Assembly (NCBI GenBank): GCA_030539035.1
Contig: JAUNSU010000003.1
Location: 10,368 to 74,367, forward strand
DNA length: 64,000 nucleotides
From: Planctomycetia bacterium
GTDB lineage: Bacteria > Planctomycetota > Planctomycetia > Pirellulales > Thermoguttaceae
Direction of reading: 5' to 3'
In this document: positions 49,889-59,015 of the stretch, piece after piece
How positions within the stretch are numbered: position 1 is the first letter of the stretch
How the letters are laid out: each line of letters opens with the position of its first letter
The notes under the pieces: model-generated
Databases searched by the model: none
What the model was told of the DNA's origin: nothing
What the model saw: the letters and a program-made list of their open reading frames with translations, nothing else
Program-made: the position numbers and the translations under genes

Positions 49889-51669
49889 ATACGCAAAAAA
49901 TCGATCCCATTCCTTCTGATTCCGCCGATTTAAAAAAAGAATCTTCAATATTCAGGAGATCCGGAAATACCGTCTTTTGGGGGATCTTGGGACCGGCAAG
50001 CGTATTCCTTTTTACCTTTTGCCTCCTCTTTTGGGGAGCGAACCGCCTTCCTCTTACCTGGGATGAAGGAGATTCGTTCGATCGGGCCGATAAAATTCTC
50101 GCCTGGTTCGATCTCCTTGCTGAACCGGCCGGACAGGATCCATTTTCTCCCTCTGTTCTTCAGGAATATTGGCCGAATACGGTCTATCTGGAAGGACATC
50201 CGGCCGGATACTCCTTTTTGATCGCAATGGGAAAGAATTTTGCTTCATTATTCGGAAATTTCTTTACGAAAGCTGATCCTTACCGATTTGCGCCTATTTT
50301 TTTCTTTGCGCTGGCGATGGGGATCGTTTATCGCAAGATCGGACAATATTTCGGATCCGGTGCGGGTATTGCGGCGGTGGGCGCGATTCTTTTGATCCCG
50401 CGTCTGTTCGCGCACGCCCAGATCGGCGCTTGCGATTCCCTTCTGATCTCCTTTTGGATCTTTGTTTGGGCCTTTTTCGATTCCGCACTCAAGAATTTTT
50501 CCGGATCCATTTTCTGGGGAATCCTGCTCGGAATGGCCCTTTCCATCAAATTTACCGCTTGGCTCGTTCCGATTCCTTTTCTTTGCGTTCTTTTTACCGG
50601 CCTGTTCCTGGGCCTGGATCGAAAAACGTTCTGCCGAATTCTGCTGATTTCCTTTCCTCTTTCCCTGATCGTCTTTTATTTGATGAATCCTCCGATTTGG
50701 TTCGATCCGATAGGCGGCCTGAAGACTTTCCTTTATCTGAACCTTCATCGAAATGAAAATTTCAATATCGGGATCTGGTTTTTAAAGGGATACTGCGATC
50801 TGAATCATCCTCTTCCCTGGTATAATGCGTTTTTCTGGATTCTGATCACCGTTCCTTCCGGGATTCTGTTCCTGTTTTTTTACTCACTGCTTCGAATTCC
50901 GTTCAAAGGAGGGGAAAAGATCGGATTTAAACAGGAAGAAAGGAAAGGAACGAGGATCACTTCTCGCGGAATGTTCTTTCTTATCCTGTTGAATTTTCTC
51001 CTTTTACCGATCATACGTTCCTTTCCCGGGGTTCCCGTTCACGACGGAATCCGGCTCTTTATTCCGGCATTCGCGTTTTTGGGAATGATGGCGGGAGTCG
51101 GCGCTTCGGAATGCTGGACCTCTTTTCCATCCCGATCGGCTAAATCGCTGCTCTTGCGAATCGGCCTGTTTTCAATACTGATCGTATCGTTTTTTAACCT
51201 ATTTTGGTATTCGCCGCATTGGCTCTCCTACTGCAACATTCTGATCGGAGGTCCCAAAGGGGCGCGAAGTGCCGGAATGGAGATCACGTATTACTGGGAT
51301 GGCCTGGATGAGGAAACACGATTGAAATTGAGACCGGAAAATGAGGAGAAGATCCCGGTTTCCAAGGTCTTATTCAGTGCTTTTTCCCAAAAAACGCTGG
51401 ACCGATATCGGAAATGGGGCGATTTCCCGATGGAAGTTCGAACAGTTTCCGCAGGGGGGACCCTTTCCGACCCCGAAAATTATCGATATTATGTTCTTCA
51501 GCTTCGGGAAAGCGGATTATCGCCTGCGGATTTTCTGATTATGAGGAAGGCGAAACCGGTTTTTCGCAAGGAAATTCGATCTGGCGGGATTGGTCCCTGG
51601 GACCTTTCCGGGGTATATCTGATCGAAATTTACGATTTTTCCGATTTAATCCGGATTTCAAAAGAATAA
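49885..51669 (+). CDS. GT39/ArnT-like membrane glycosyltransferase
   Basis: The 594-residue membrane protein shows about 10-12 helices. The first periplasmic loop after helix 1 contains LPLTWDEGDSFDRA with the DE pair seen in GT-C enzymes of the PMT/ArnT type, followed by GHPAGYSFLIAMG. These enzymes use polyprenol-phosphate sugars to modify lipids or proteins at the outer face of the inner membrane, so the GT2 enzyme at 12839-13579 could supply its donor. The last about 130 residues are soluble and periplasmic. Start and previous stop overlap as ATGA, a tight coupling with epmB, though the functions differ. Confidence 0.82.
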   Translation: MNTQKIDPIPSDSADLKKESSIFRRSGNTVFWGILGPASVFLFTFCLLFWGANRLPLTWDEGDSFDRADKILAWFDLLAEPAGQDPFSPSVLQEYWPNTVYLEGHPAGYSFLIAMGKNFASLFGNFFTKADPYRFAPIFFFALAMGIVYRKIGQYFGSGAGIAAVGAILLIPRLFAHAQIGACDSLLISFWIFVWAFFDSALKNFSGSIFWGILLGMALSIKFTAWLVPIPFLCVLFTGLFLGLDRKTFCRILLISFPLSLIVFYLMNPPIWFDPIGGLKTFLYLNLHRNENFNIGIWFLKGYCDLNHPLPWYNAFFWILITVPSGILFLFFYSLLRIPFKGGEKIGFKQEERKGTRITSRGMFFLILLNFLLLPIIRSFPGVPVHDGIRLFIPAFAFLGMMAGVGASECWTSFPSRSAKSLLLRIGLFSILIVSFFNLFWYSPHWLSYCNILIGGPKGARSAGMEITYYWDGLDEETRLKLRPENEEKIPVSKVLFSAFSQKTLDRYRKWGDFPMEVRTVSAGGTLSDPENYRYYVLQLRESGLSPADFLIMRKAKPVFRKEIRSGGIGPWDLSGVYLIEIYDFSDLIRISKE

Positions 51670-51730
51670 TCCGGGTCGGGGGCCTTGCAGGAATCAAGGT
51701 ATCGCATATAATTCAAATTTCCTAAACTGT

Positions 51731-51754
51731 CTTTCCCTGCATATAGGGGGAAAG
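51731..51754. repeat. hairpin before rpmB
   Basis: CTTTCCC (51731-51737) and GGGAAAG (51748-51754) form a 7-pair stem about 60 bases past the GT39 gene. There is no T-run. It could end the upstream transcript or lie in the rpmB leader. Confidence 0.35.
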
Positions 51755-51817
51755 CTTGGCGCCAGTCAAGAAAACGATTATCGAATCATTTTATGTTAAT
51801 TGAATGAGGAATGAAAA

Positions 51818-52090
51818 ATGTCCCGAGTTTGTGAAATTTGCGGAAAAGGCCAGATCGTTGGAAATCACGTTACCACACGAGGACGTGCGAAGTATTTAAA
51901 GGGTGTTGGAACCAAGGTAACCGGAATTTCCCGTCGTCTTTTCCAACCGAACCTGCAAAATGTCCGTATCACCACGGAAAATGGAACCTCCAAAACGGTC
52001 CGCGTTTGTACTCAGTGCATTCGATCCGGCGCGATTACGAAGAGAATCCATTCGAAGCCTTTCAAAATGGTTGAAAAGGTCGAAAAATAG
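51818..52090 (+). CDS. rpmB: 50S ribosomal protein L28
   Basis: L28 is a small 50S subunit protein. The 90-residue product has the family pattern SRVCEICGKG at the N-terminus, GNHVTTRGRAK, RRLFQPNLQNVRI, and VRVCTQCIRSGAITK at the C-terminal end. Two CxxC pairs (Cys5/Cys8 and the later CTQC) make it a zinc-binding type. AATGAGGAA lies before the ATG. It stands alone without rpmG next to it. Confidence 0.95.
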   Translation: MSRVCEICGKGQIVGNHVTTRGRAKYLKGVGTKVTGISRRLFQPNLQNVRITTENGTSKTVRVCTQCIRSGAITKRIHSKPFKMVEKVEK

Positions 52091-52322
52091 TATTTTCATT
52101 ACCGTTTCCGTACGGATGAAAAGTCAAATATCCCTGTTTGAATCTTCTGAAAGACGGAACCGGTCAAGTGTGTTGCCGTTGGCTGGCCGCATGCGCCCGG
52201 ATCCGTTCGGTAAAAATCTGCGGTAAAAAAGGATCCGGGGCAGCTGGGACGAATGAGAAAGCTGGACTATGTGATCCGCTTTCATCTGTGATTTCTGAAC
52301 AGATTCCAGACCCGGTGGCAAT

Positions 52323-52450
52323 GTGTCTGTTCCGATTTATTATTTGGTATCACCCGGAGAATCTTTTGATACTTCCGGCCTTGTTAAGCCAAAATATTTT
52401 AAAATTATCACGCAAAGCCGCAAGGTCGCAAAGAGTCTATTGAAATATCT
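52323..52450. repeat. dispersed repeat D, copy 3
   Basis: Third copy of repeat D (see 4414-4560 and 11060-11180), with TCTGTTCCGATT, TATCACCCGGAGA, TTGATACTTCC, TTGTTAAGCC, AATATTTTAAAATTATCACG in order. It lies in the 750-base gene-free gap 52091-52839, which holds D, E and F copies and nothing else recognised. Confidence 0.7.
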
Positions 52451-52600
52451 TACATTGTGAAGCAATAAGTCGAAAATATTTATTTGCTTGTTTTGTCCGA
52501 TATTTGATATTTCTTTTGAATATGAAATCGAATAGAATCAAACCTTTTCACTTAACAGAGATCGAAATTGATTCGGCCCTCTGCGCGAAAAAAATAACGC
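52405..52600. repeat. dispersed repeat E, copy 2
   Basis: Diverged copy of 4003-4230 in the same orientation, running on directly from repeat D. Shared parts include TATTGAAATATC, the T-rich ATTTATTTGC.TGT block, CTTTTCACTTAAC.GAGAT and a CTCTGCGCG block. At 4.0-4.6 kb the order is E then D, whereas here D precedes E. Confidence 0.55.
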
Positions 52601-52648
52601 TGGATATCTTGCGTGAATATTCGATCCGGCAAAATTTATTCCCGGATC

Positions 52649-52692
52649 ATTCCCTAATTCCGTTCGCTTCGCTCTCTCCATTACGGGCTTGC
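52649..52692. repeat. dispersed repeat F, copy 2
   Basis: Near-exact reverse complement of 11645-11690 (ATTCCCTAATTCCGTTCGCT, then TCGCTCTCTCCATTACGGGC). Same family at two distant sites in opposite orientation. Confidence 0.8.
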
Positions 52693-52839
52693 GGCAATAT
52701 CTCGTATCTTTGTTTTCTCCGCTTCCCCGGCCTTCACAAAAAACAAAAATTCCTCAATGGTCCATCCGTGGTTTCAAAAAGGAGCCTGAACGAACCGATC
52801 TTCTCTCTTCGAAAAACAAACTAAAAAATGATCCGCGGT

Positions 52840-54315
52840 TTACGCTCCCGGTTTGAAGTTCGGAAGGAATGCCCCGAATTCTTTTAATTTTTTCTGCAAT
52901 TCGACGATATCGATTTTATGGACGGATTGATTCTTTTGAACGGCAAGAACCGCGGCCATTCCCGCCGCCTGTCCGGTAATAAAACAGGCGGGCATTACCC
53001 GTACGGATCCGTGAACCAGATGATCTGAACTGATACAGCGGCCGGCAACCAGAAGATTATCGAATCCCTTCGGGGTGAGCGTTCGATAAGGGATCCCATA
53101 GCTTTCGCCTTTTTTGTATTTGTACTCTTTATCAAATTCCTTGCGATGCTGTTCGTAAGTATCCGCGCCTGTCTTTTTGGGGTGAATATCGATCGGATAG
53201 GCGTATCGGCCGATTTCGTCGTCGAAAATCGCACGATTTTTATAATCGTCGATTGAGAGAATATAATCACCGACGATCCGGCGTGTTTCCCGTATTCCGA
53301 GAAGCGATCCGGTATCAAGAAGCTGAACATTCTGAAATCCTTCGATGTATTCCCGATAATAGCGCGTATACTCTTTCATACTCTTTCGTCCCCAGAGGAG
53401 AGCTTTGGTCATTGATTTCTCATCGGTTCCATCAACATCGAAAACATGTCCGATATTTCCTCCGGCAAAGGAATCGCCCAACGGGTGCATTCCCGTCAAA
53501 TGTTCATCCTGAATGGTAAAGACACCGGCGGCGAACGCTTCTTTCAGCCGAAAACCATCCGGCTGCGGCATCTTGGGCCGATTCTTCTTCCAGCGATCAA
53601 AATCGATTCCTCCCCAAAGGGTACAAAGGGAGCCGGGCATCATATTTCCTTCCGGATCGCCTTTGCGGGATTCGGCGCCGGCCCAGGTTGCGAGATCACC
53701 GTTTCCGGTCGCGTCGATATATGTTTTTGCGCGGACCGCAAAATTTCCGCTCGGCGAAGCGCAGACAACATAATCGATATGTCCGTTTGTTGTATGAACG
53801 GCGATCAGCTGGGTATAAAAAGTAAAGTTCGTATCGACTCGTGTAAGGAGATAATCGTAAGTTCGCTTTAAGGCTTCGATATCGGTTGCAGGTCCTTTGA
53901 GAGATTTTTCTTTTTGGAGAACATCCAGAACACGGCGTCCGAATCCTCCGCAGAGGAAATTGACACCATCGGAGACCTGCATAAAGACGGGCACTCGGCC
54001 CGCTGTGCCCATTCCGCCGAGGCAGGTATGTCCTTCAGCGAGGAAAACGGACGCGCCAAGGGATCGGGCCGCAAAGGCCGCCGCTGTTCCCGCAGGACCG
54101 CCGCCGGCAATAAACAGGTCAACATCATATCGAACCGGGAGCTTCTGCTCAAACACAATTTCTTCCGCCTTGCCGTTTTTCACTTTCTCTTTTTCTCCTT
54201 GGGTTTCTTGCGCCCCGATCTGATTTTCCTCCGATAAAAGGGTTCCCGTCGCAAGGGCACCCGCCGCAAGTCCGGTGATCTTCATCCAGTCTCTTCTTCC
54301 CATATCCGAGTTCAT
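52840..54315 (-). CDS. Tat-exported FAD-dependent oxidoreductase
   Basis: The 491-residue product begins with a twin-arginine signal (GRRDWMKITGLAAGALATG). The FAD domain follows: DLFIAGGGPAGTAAAFAARSL and LGGMGTAGRV, then TYIDATGNGDLATWAGAE, all typical of the FAD-dependent oxidoreductase family PF12831. GYILSIDDYKN-like and LLVAGRCISSDHLVHGSVRV near the end close the FAD site. Such proteins are very common in planctomycetes next to sulfatases and glycoside hydrolases, mostly with unknown substrate. AAGGAG precedes the ATG. It is a single gene facing the repeat patch on its 3' side. Confidence 0.88.
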   Translation of the reverse strand: MNSDMGRRDWMKITGLAAGALATGTLLSEENQIGAQETQGEKEKVKNGKAEEIVFEQKLPVRYDVDLFIAGGGPAGTAAAFAARSLGASVFLAEGHTCLGGMGTAGRVPVFMQVSDGVNFLCGGFGRRVLDVLQKEKSLKGPATDIEALKRTYDYLLTRVDTNFTFYTQLIAVHTTNGHIDYVVCASPSGNFAVRAKTYIDATGNGDLATWAGAESRKGDPEGNMMPGSLCTLWGGIDFDRWKKNRPKMPQPDGFRLKEAFAAGVFTIQDEHLTGMHPLGDSFAGGNIGHVFDVDGTDEKSMTKALLWGRKSMKEYTRYYREYIEGFQNVQLLDTGSLLGIRETRRIVGDYILSIDDYKNRAIFDDEIGRYAYPIDIHPKKTGADTYEQHRKEFDKEYKYKKGESYGIPYRTLTPKGFDNLLVAGRCISSDHLVHGSVRVMPACFITGQAAGMAAVLAVQKNQSVHKIDIVELQKKLKEFGAFLPNFKPGA

Positions 54316-54425
54316 AATTTTGCTCCTTTTTGAATATCGATAGTAAATAATGATTGAGTTCTTCGCCTATTTTATCGAAAAGTAAAGGAAATTTCAAGTC
54401 CATTGGGGAAAACTTTGCATCAGGC

Positions 54426-54454
54426 TTGACAAAATTGAAATATTAGTGTATAGT
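54426..54454 (+). promoter_or_regulatory. sigma-70-type promoter of the AbiE-like operon
   Basis: TTGACA (54426-54431) and TATAGT (54449-54454) are separated by exactly 17 bases; the -35 is perfect and the -10 matches at five of six. It drives the antitoxin-toxin pair with a leader of about 25 bases. Confidence 0.78.
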
Positions 54455-54478
54455 AAGTACTGAAAAACAGGACATACT
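54452..54478. promoter_or_regulatory. probable operator overlapping the -10 box
   Basis: AGTAAGTACTG (54452-54462) and CAGGACATACT (54468-54478) form an imperfect inverted repeat with 9 of 11 pairs and a 5-base spacer. It begins inside the -10 box and covers the start of transcription. Characterised AbiEi antitoxins repress their own promoter by binding inverted repeats, so this is the likely site. Confidence 0.6.
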
Positions 54479-54486
54479 GGTGATTT

Positions 54487-55104
54487 ATGAGACATTCATT
54501 AAGACAATTGATCCCATCCGATGTTTTCGACTATGTACAATTAACAAGTGCTCTTAACGGATATGCCAATATTCGCGGTAAAATAGGGCGTTTGATTGCA
54601 TCCGGCGAAATCATTCGGATTAAGAAGGGATTTTATACTTTTCCCGACTATCTGCGCAGAGCGCCGCTGAATTCCTGCATGATCGCCAATATGCTTTATG
54701 GTCCCAGCTATGTCAGCTGCGATTACGCCTTGTCTTTTTACAACATAATTCCGGAACGCGTTGAACTGATTACCTCGCTGACATTGGGCCGTCCTCGCCA
54801 GTTTAATACTCCGGTCGGGAATTATCTTTATTACCAGCATCATGGAATGGATTATTCCATTGGAATCGAACCTTATGATGTAAATGGATACGGTTTTTTA
54901 ATCGCGTCCCGGGAAAAGGCAATTTATGATAAAGCACTTATCGACAAAAGATTTACCGGACAGGAAATTGAAACCTATCTCTTGGACGATCTTCGAATGG
55001 AAGAAGAATCTTTACAGAACCTGAATAAGTCCGTTCTTCAGGAATTAATGAATGCGGCGCGCGGAAAAATGATTCCGCTGGTCAAATTTTTGTTGGAGCA
55101 GTAA
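54487..55104 (+). CDS. AbiEi-type antitoxin / transcriptional regulator
   Basis: The 205-residue product has the plan of AbiEi antitoxins: an N-terminal winged helix (residues about 1-55, with LQLTSALNGYANIRGKIGRL-like and IIRIKKGFYTFP) followed by the C-terminal antitoxin domain with SYVSCDYALSFYNIIPERV, the family segment GRPRQFNTPVGNYLYYQH and IASREKAIYDKALID. Its role is to repress the operon and to block the toxin encoded 2 bases downstream. The system is classed as type IV, where toxin and antitoxin need not bind each other. Confidence 0.87.
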   Translation: MRHSLRQLIPSDVFDYVQLTSALNGYANIRGKIGRLIASGEIIRIKKGFYTFPDYLRRAPLNSCMIANMLYGPSYVSCDYALSFYNIIPERVELITSLTLGRPRQFNTPVGNYLYYQHHGMDYSIGIEPYDVNGYGFLIASREKAIYDKALIDKRFTGQEIETYLLDDLRMEEESLQNLNKSVLQELMNAARGKMIPLVKFLLEQ

Positions 55105-55106
55105 AT

Positions 55107-55976
55107 ATGAACACAACCATCCGGCAAATGCTCGAACAATACGAATGCCGCAGCGAGAACGATTATGTCAATGCAATTCGGGAAATCATGCAGGAACTCG
55201 CCTTACAGGGGCTTTGGCGAAGCAAGTTTTTCGAACGGGCCGCCTTTTACGGCGGAACGGCTTTGCGTATTCTTTACGGTTTAAATCGCGGTTCGGAAGA
55301 CCTTGATTTTTCACTTCTTCTTCCTTGTCCCGAATTTCGACTGGCAGTATATGCCGATGCCTTGAAAAAAGAACTGAATGCGTTTGGATTTACCGTTGAA
55401 TTTGCGGCCAAAGAAAAAAGCCGTGAAAGCAATATTGATTCGGCCTTTTTAAAGGCCAATACAAAAACACTGCTGATTTCCATTGGACTTCCTGATTCTT
55501 TTACGAACAAGATTCATTCCAGAAAAGAATTAAAAATCAAACTTGAGATCGACATTGATCCGCCCTCGGGATTTCAAACGGAAGTAAAAACGGTGCTGCG
55601 TCCGATCCCGCATACAGTTCGGGCATATACATTACCTGATCTGCTGGCGGGCAAACTTCATGCCGTACTCTGCCGAAAATGGCGAAACCGGACAAAAGGA
55701 CGGGACTGGTATGATATGATCTGGTATGCCGGACACCATCCGTATGTTGACTTAAATCATCTGGAAATAAGGATGCGTCAATCGGGCGATTACACCGACG
55801 AAAAACCTTTGACGATAAAGTGTCTGCACGAGTTTCTTCTGTCCGCCGTTGAGAATATCGATCCGGAAATGCTCAAGGCGGACGTTCGGCCTTTTATCAG
55901 GGATCAACAGGAGCTTGATCTATGGAATAAAGATTTTTTCCGGCAAATCATCCGGGAATTTTTGCCGGAAGGATAA
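55107..55976 (+). CDS. AbiEii/AbiGii-type nucleotidyltransferase toxin
   Basis: The 289-residue protein has the nucleotidyltransferase core of AbiEii toxins: AFYGGTALRILYGLNRGSEDLDFSLL, with the GG...R and the acidic D-L-D motif, then IKLEIDIDPPSG supplying the third acidic residue, and TLPDLLAGKLHAVLCRKWRNRTKGRDWYD with the conserved Lys and Asp. Known members can inactivate tRNA by adding nucleotides or use GTP. The start is 2 bases past the antitoxin stop, so the pair is tightly coupled. All key residues appear intact, so the system may be active; phage defence is likely but not shown. Confidence 0.88.
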   Translation: MNTTIRQMLEQYECRSENDYVNAIREIMQELALQGLWRSKFFERAAFYGGTALRILYGLNRGSEDLDFSLLLPCPEFRLAVYADALKKELNAFGFTVEFAAKEKSRESNIDSAFLKANTKTLLISIGLPDSFTNKIHSRKELKIKLEIDIDPPSGFQTEVKTVLRPIPHTVRAYTLPDLLAGKLHAVLCRKWRNRTKGRDWYDMIWYAGHHPYVDLNHLEIRMRQSGDYTDEKPLTIKCLHEFLLSAVENIDPEMLKADVRPFIRDQQELDLWNKDFFRQIIREFLPEG

Positions 55977-56019
55977 AATACAGGCTTACTGATCAGACTT
56001 TGATCTCCCGAAAATTTCT

Positions 56020-58899
56020 CTAAGGTAATTTATGTTCCTCTGCGGTCTTAAAATAAACGATATAGGGGAGTATTTTTTCCGTAGAGGCTTCGAATCGAAC
56101 GACACCGTTATTTTCCGAGATCTTTTGTATCTTTCCGTTCTGCTCTATACGATCGACTTTCTGATTCAAGATATTTGAATCCAAAAGAATTTCAAACGGT
56201 TTCATCGCGGGAAGAGGCAAAATTTTGAGACTGTTTTTTTCAGGAGTGATGACCAGTGCACCTCCGGTTGTGATTCCTTTCCAGGTAAAGGGAATTTTAT
56301 TGCCCTGAGCACGAGAGACGGCTTGCGGATCATCTTCCGGCCGAAATCGTTTTTCGGGCGGATTATAAAAACGCCTCGCATTGGAATAATTTCGGCCATT
56401 CATATAAATCGAGTCCTTTTCCTGAGCAACTTCGACAACCGATTCGGGATGCTGCGGATCACGAAAGATTCCTGAAATGAGATCCTTCCGGCGGCTTCGG
56501 ACAAGAAAACCGTATTTGGGAAGAATAAATTGATTGTCGACCCGCCAATCCTGATCGGATCGATTGACATACACCACTGTTCCATCAGACCAGTAGATCG
56601 TTTGACGCCGTAATTCTTCTTCGTTTTCATTGATCCGGTCAAATTTCACCTCTTCGATTTCTTTGTCGGCCAATCTTCTCGAGATCGGATGGAGCAAGTA
56701 ATAAATCGGAATGGCGGCAGAATCAATCCAGGCGGCATCAACCATGGGATCCAATCCCCCGAGAACCATGATCGAAAGATAATCATCGCTTAGAAGTCCA
56801 TGAGCATCCCAGCTTCGGACATTAGGAAAGAAACAGAGATATCCCGCCCCATGCCGTGAAAAATTCGTATGGTTGACCGCGGCAAACCACGGAGTTCTCG
56901 CCCAGCGTTTACAAGGAAACCAAGCCGTTCCAGGAACGGTTTTTTGATTGAGATCAATCCATTGTACATCCGCGCCGGAAAGAGATCCGATCAAAAAATC
57001 ATCGCCTGCCTCGCTTACCGTGATTCCCATCCGAAGTTTACGGGGATCTTGCGGATCCTTCTGAGCATATCCTTTTGAAATCGTTTCAAAAAAATCTTTC
57101 CAACAGACAAGATTTACTCTTTTTGGAAAGAATTCACCCTTTTTTGAATAAAAGGAGCGAATATTTCCGCAAGCCAATACATCGACAAAACTGGCATTCA
57201 TCCCGGGAACATTTTGAATTCCCTTTTGGATATTGCGATCAAGAAAGGGGCGCACAAGATCCGGCCGCCATCGATAACTTTGCGCGATCCCCGGATTGCA
57301 CCAGGCGGGCAAAGGATTTCCTTTTGAGTCGAAAGAAACGAGATCATAAGAAAATTCATCGGCATCCGGATAGAGATCGGAATAATTATCGTGGAGACCG
57401 AAGGGAACTCCATATTGGACACAAAGATCACAAAGATCGTTCAGATCCGAGAGCGTTCCGACTTTGGGATCGATCTTTACCGTATCCTCTCCCCATATAT
57501 CGGGAAGCCGAAGATCGTATCCCCATCGCTGCCAGTGATGAAAGAGGAACAAAGAGTCTGTCGCTCCGTATTCGAACGCTTTCTTCAGACGCGGAAGAAT
57601 ATCTTTCAGCCGCCCATACCATACATCGAAAACGAATCTGCCCCGTTTTTCGACGGTACCCGGCCCCGGCGGAGAGATCCAGGTACATTTCTTTCGAAAT
57701 TCCGTGCATAAAGGATATACACCTTTGGATCCGAACAAAAAAGCGATCTTGCCCGCATCAGGCACTTCGAACGAATAGAGTCCCTGATCCGGATCAACTT
57801 TGAAATACTCCGGAGGAAACGACGATCCCATCAGCAAAGAAAAACCATTTTCGAATTCCAGTCCGACATGCCGTGCGGAAAGATAATGACCGCCTCCGGC
57901 AAGGAACAATCTTGCCTTCGGGTTTTCAACAACGTATCCGTGTCCGTAAAACAATCTTTTCAAGGGGGAATCGAACGGTTTGATTTCCAGTTTTCCGATC
58001 GTTTTCGGATTACTTTCTTCCGGTGCCTCAATAATAAAAAGATCGTTCTCGATTCGGGCAATCAAAGTGATCTCGATCTCTTTTGCATTGATCAGGGGAA
58101 AATATTGACATGTCAATATTTTTTTATTTCGATTCCAGGAGATTTTTGGCGGATAAGCAAAACGGAGTTGAGCAGATTCCAAATCAAGATCTCCAGATCC
58201 AATCCGAACACCTGAAAAGGAAACACGGAGACCTGCCGCGGTATCGGCCAAAGTGATCTTTGCATCAAGTAATCCGTTTTCACCGCTTTCAACAAGGACT
58301 TTTCGACCGCGTGAAAGAGGAAAATAGAAACGCTGATCTCTCTTGTCGTTTTTGGAGATCAGAATACCATGAATATCAGAGGACGGCACTCCAGAAGATT
58401 TTTTTACGGGATGGTTCGAAGATCCTTGATCGGATAACCGTGTTTCCAAAACGCGTATCGCCTGTAATTGATACTGTTTTTCCTTGAATTCGAATTGCGC
58501 CAACGCATACAGCGGATAATGGGCATTGGGAAAAGCTCCCTTTTCAAGGCGAAAACTGACAATTTCCTTATATTCCGCCGAAGGGGAAAGAACGATTCTT
58601 CGTTTAACAAGATCTTTTGCCGGTTTTCCTTTCACAATCAGAGAGATCGATTCGATCGAACGAAAGGAAAGATCAATGGAAATGGGCAGATCCGCATCAT
58701 TTTTAATTCTGCAAACGATGGAATAAATTGAATCCGTTTTTTCGAGAAACGGCATTGAATCAAATGCGATTGAAACAGGATGGGATGCATGTGAACTCAT
58801 CGCGAAAGGAAGCGGTAATCTTTTGTCCGCTTGTCCAAAGAGATCATCAGTATATATAAACACAAACAAACAGATCAGGAAGAACAAATATTTATTCAT
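56020..58899 (-). CDS. exported large protein with a glycosidase-like (DUF5696-like) TIM barrel
   Basis: From the ATG at 58899 the protein has 959 residues and a signal peptide (MNKYLFFLICLFVFIYTDDL start). The N-terminal half is beta-rich. From about residue 435, LFLFHHWQRWGYDLRLPDIWGE, then LCVQYGVPFGLHDNYSDLYPD, ASFVDVLACGN and MGITVSEAGDDFLIG follow the strands of a clan-D-like or DUF5696-type TIM barrel; the acidic residues in DVLACG and SEAGDD would be the candidate catalytic pair. A beta-domain closes the chain. A TTG six codons upstream is possible. It is probably an extracellular carbohydrase, but the substrate is unknown. Confidence 0.7.
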   Translation of the reverse strand: MNKYLFFLICLFVFIYTDDLFGQADKRLPLPFAMSSHASHPVSIAFDSMPFLEKTDSIYSIVCRIKNDADLPISIDLSFRSIESISLIVKGKPAKDLVKRRIVLSPSAEYKEIVSFRLEKGAFPNAHYPLYALAQFEFKEKQYQLQAIRVLETRLSDQGSSNHPVKKSSGVPSSDIHGILISKNDKRDQRFYFPLSRGRKVLVESGENGLLDAKITLADTAAGLRVSFSGVRIGSGDLDLESAQLRFAYPPKISWNRNKKILTCQYFPLINAKEIEITLIARIENDLFIIEAPEESNPKTIGKLEIKPFDSPLKRLFYGHGYVVENPKARLFLAGGGHYLSARHVGLEFENGFSLLMGSSFPPEYFKVDPDQGLYSFEVPDAGKIAFLFGSKGVYPLCTEFRKKCTWISPPGPGTVEKRGRFVFDVWYGRLKDILPRLKKAFEYGATDSLFLFHHWQRWGYDLRLPDIWGEDTVKIDPKVGTLSDLNDLCDLCVQYGVPFGLHDNYSDLYPDADEFSYDLVSFDSKGNPLPAWCNPGIAQSYRWRPDLVRPFLDRNIQKGIQNVPGMNASFVDVLACGNIRSFYSKKGEFFPKRVNLVCWKDFFETISKGYAQKDPQDPRKLRMGITVSEAGDDFLIGSLSGADVQWIDLNQKTVPGTAWFPCKRWARTPWFAAVNHTNFSRHGAGYLCFFPNVRSWDAHGLLSDDYLSIMVLGGLDPMVDAAWIDSAAIPIYYLLHPISRRLADKEIEEVKFDRINENEEELRRQTIYWSDGTVVYVNRSDQDWRVDNQFILPKYGFLVRSRRKDLISGIFRDPQHPESVVEVAQEKDSIYMNGRNYSNARRFYNPPEKRFRPEDDPQAVSRAQGNKIPFTWKGITTGGALVITPEKNSLKILPLPAMKPFEILLDSNILNQKVDRIEQNGKIQKISENNGVVRFEASTEKILPYIVYFKTAEEHKLP

Positions 58900-59015
58900 T
58901 TTCGATTTTAACTGCAAGTAAAGATTAAAGATCGAAGAAGTGTCCTTTACTCTTTATAAAGAACACATCTTTGCGAACAGAAAGATCCTCTGAAAAAAGA
59001 ACAGCAAGACGGCGT

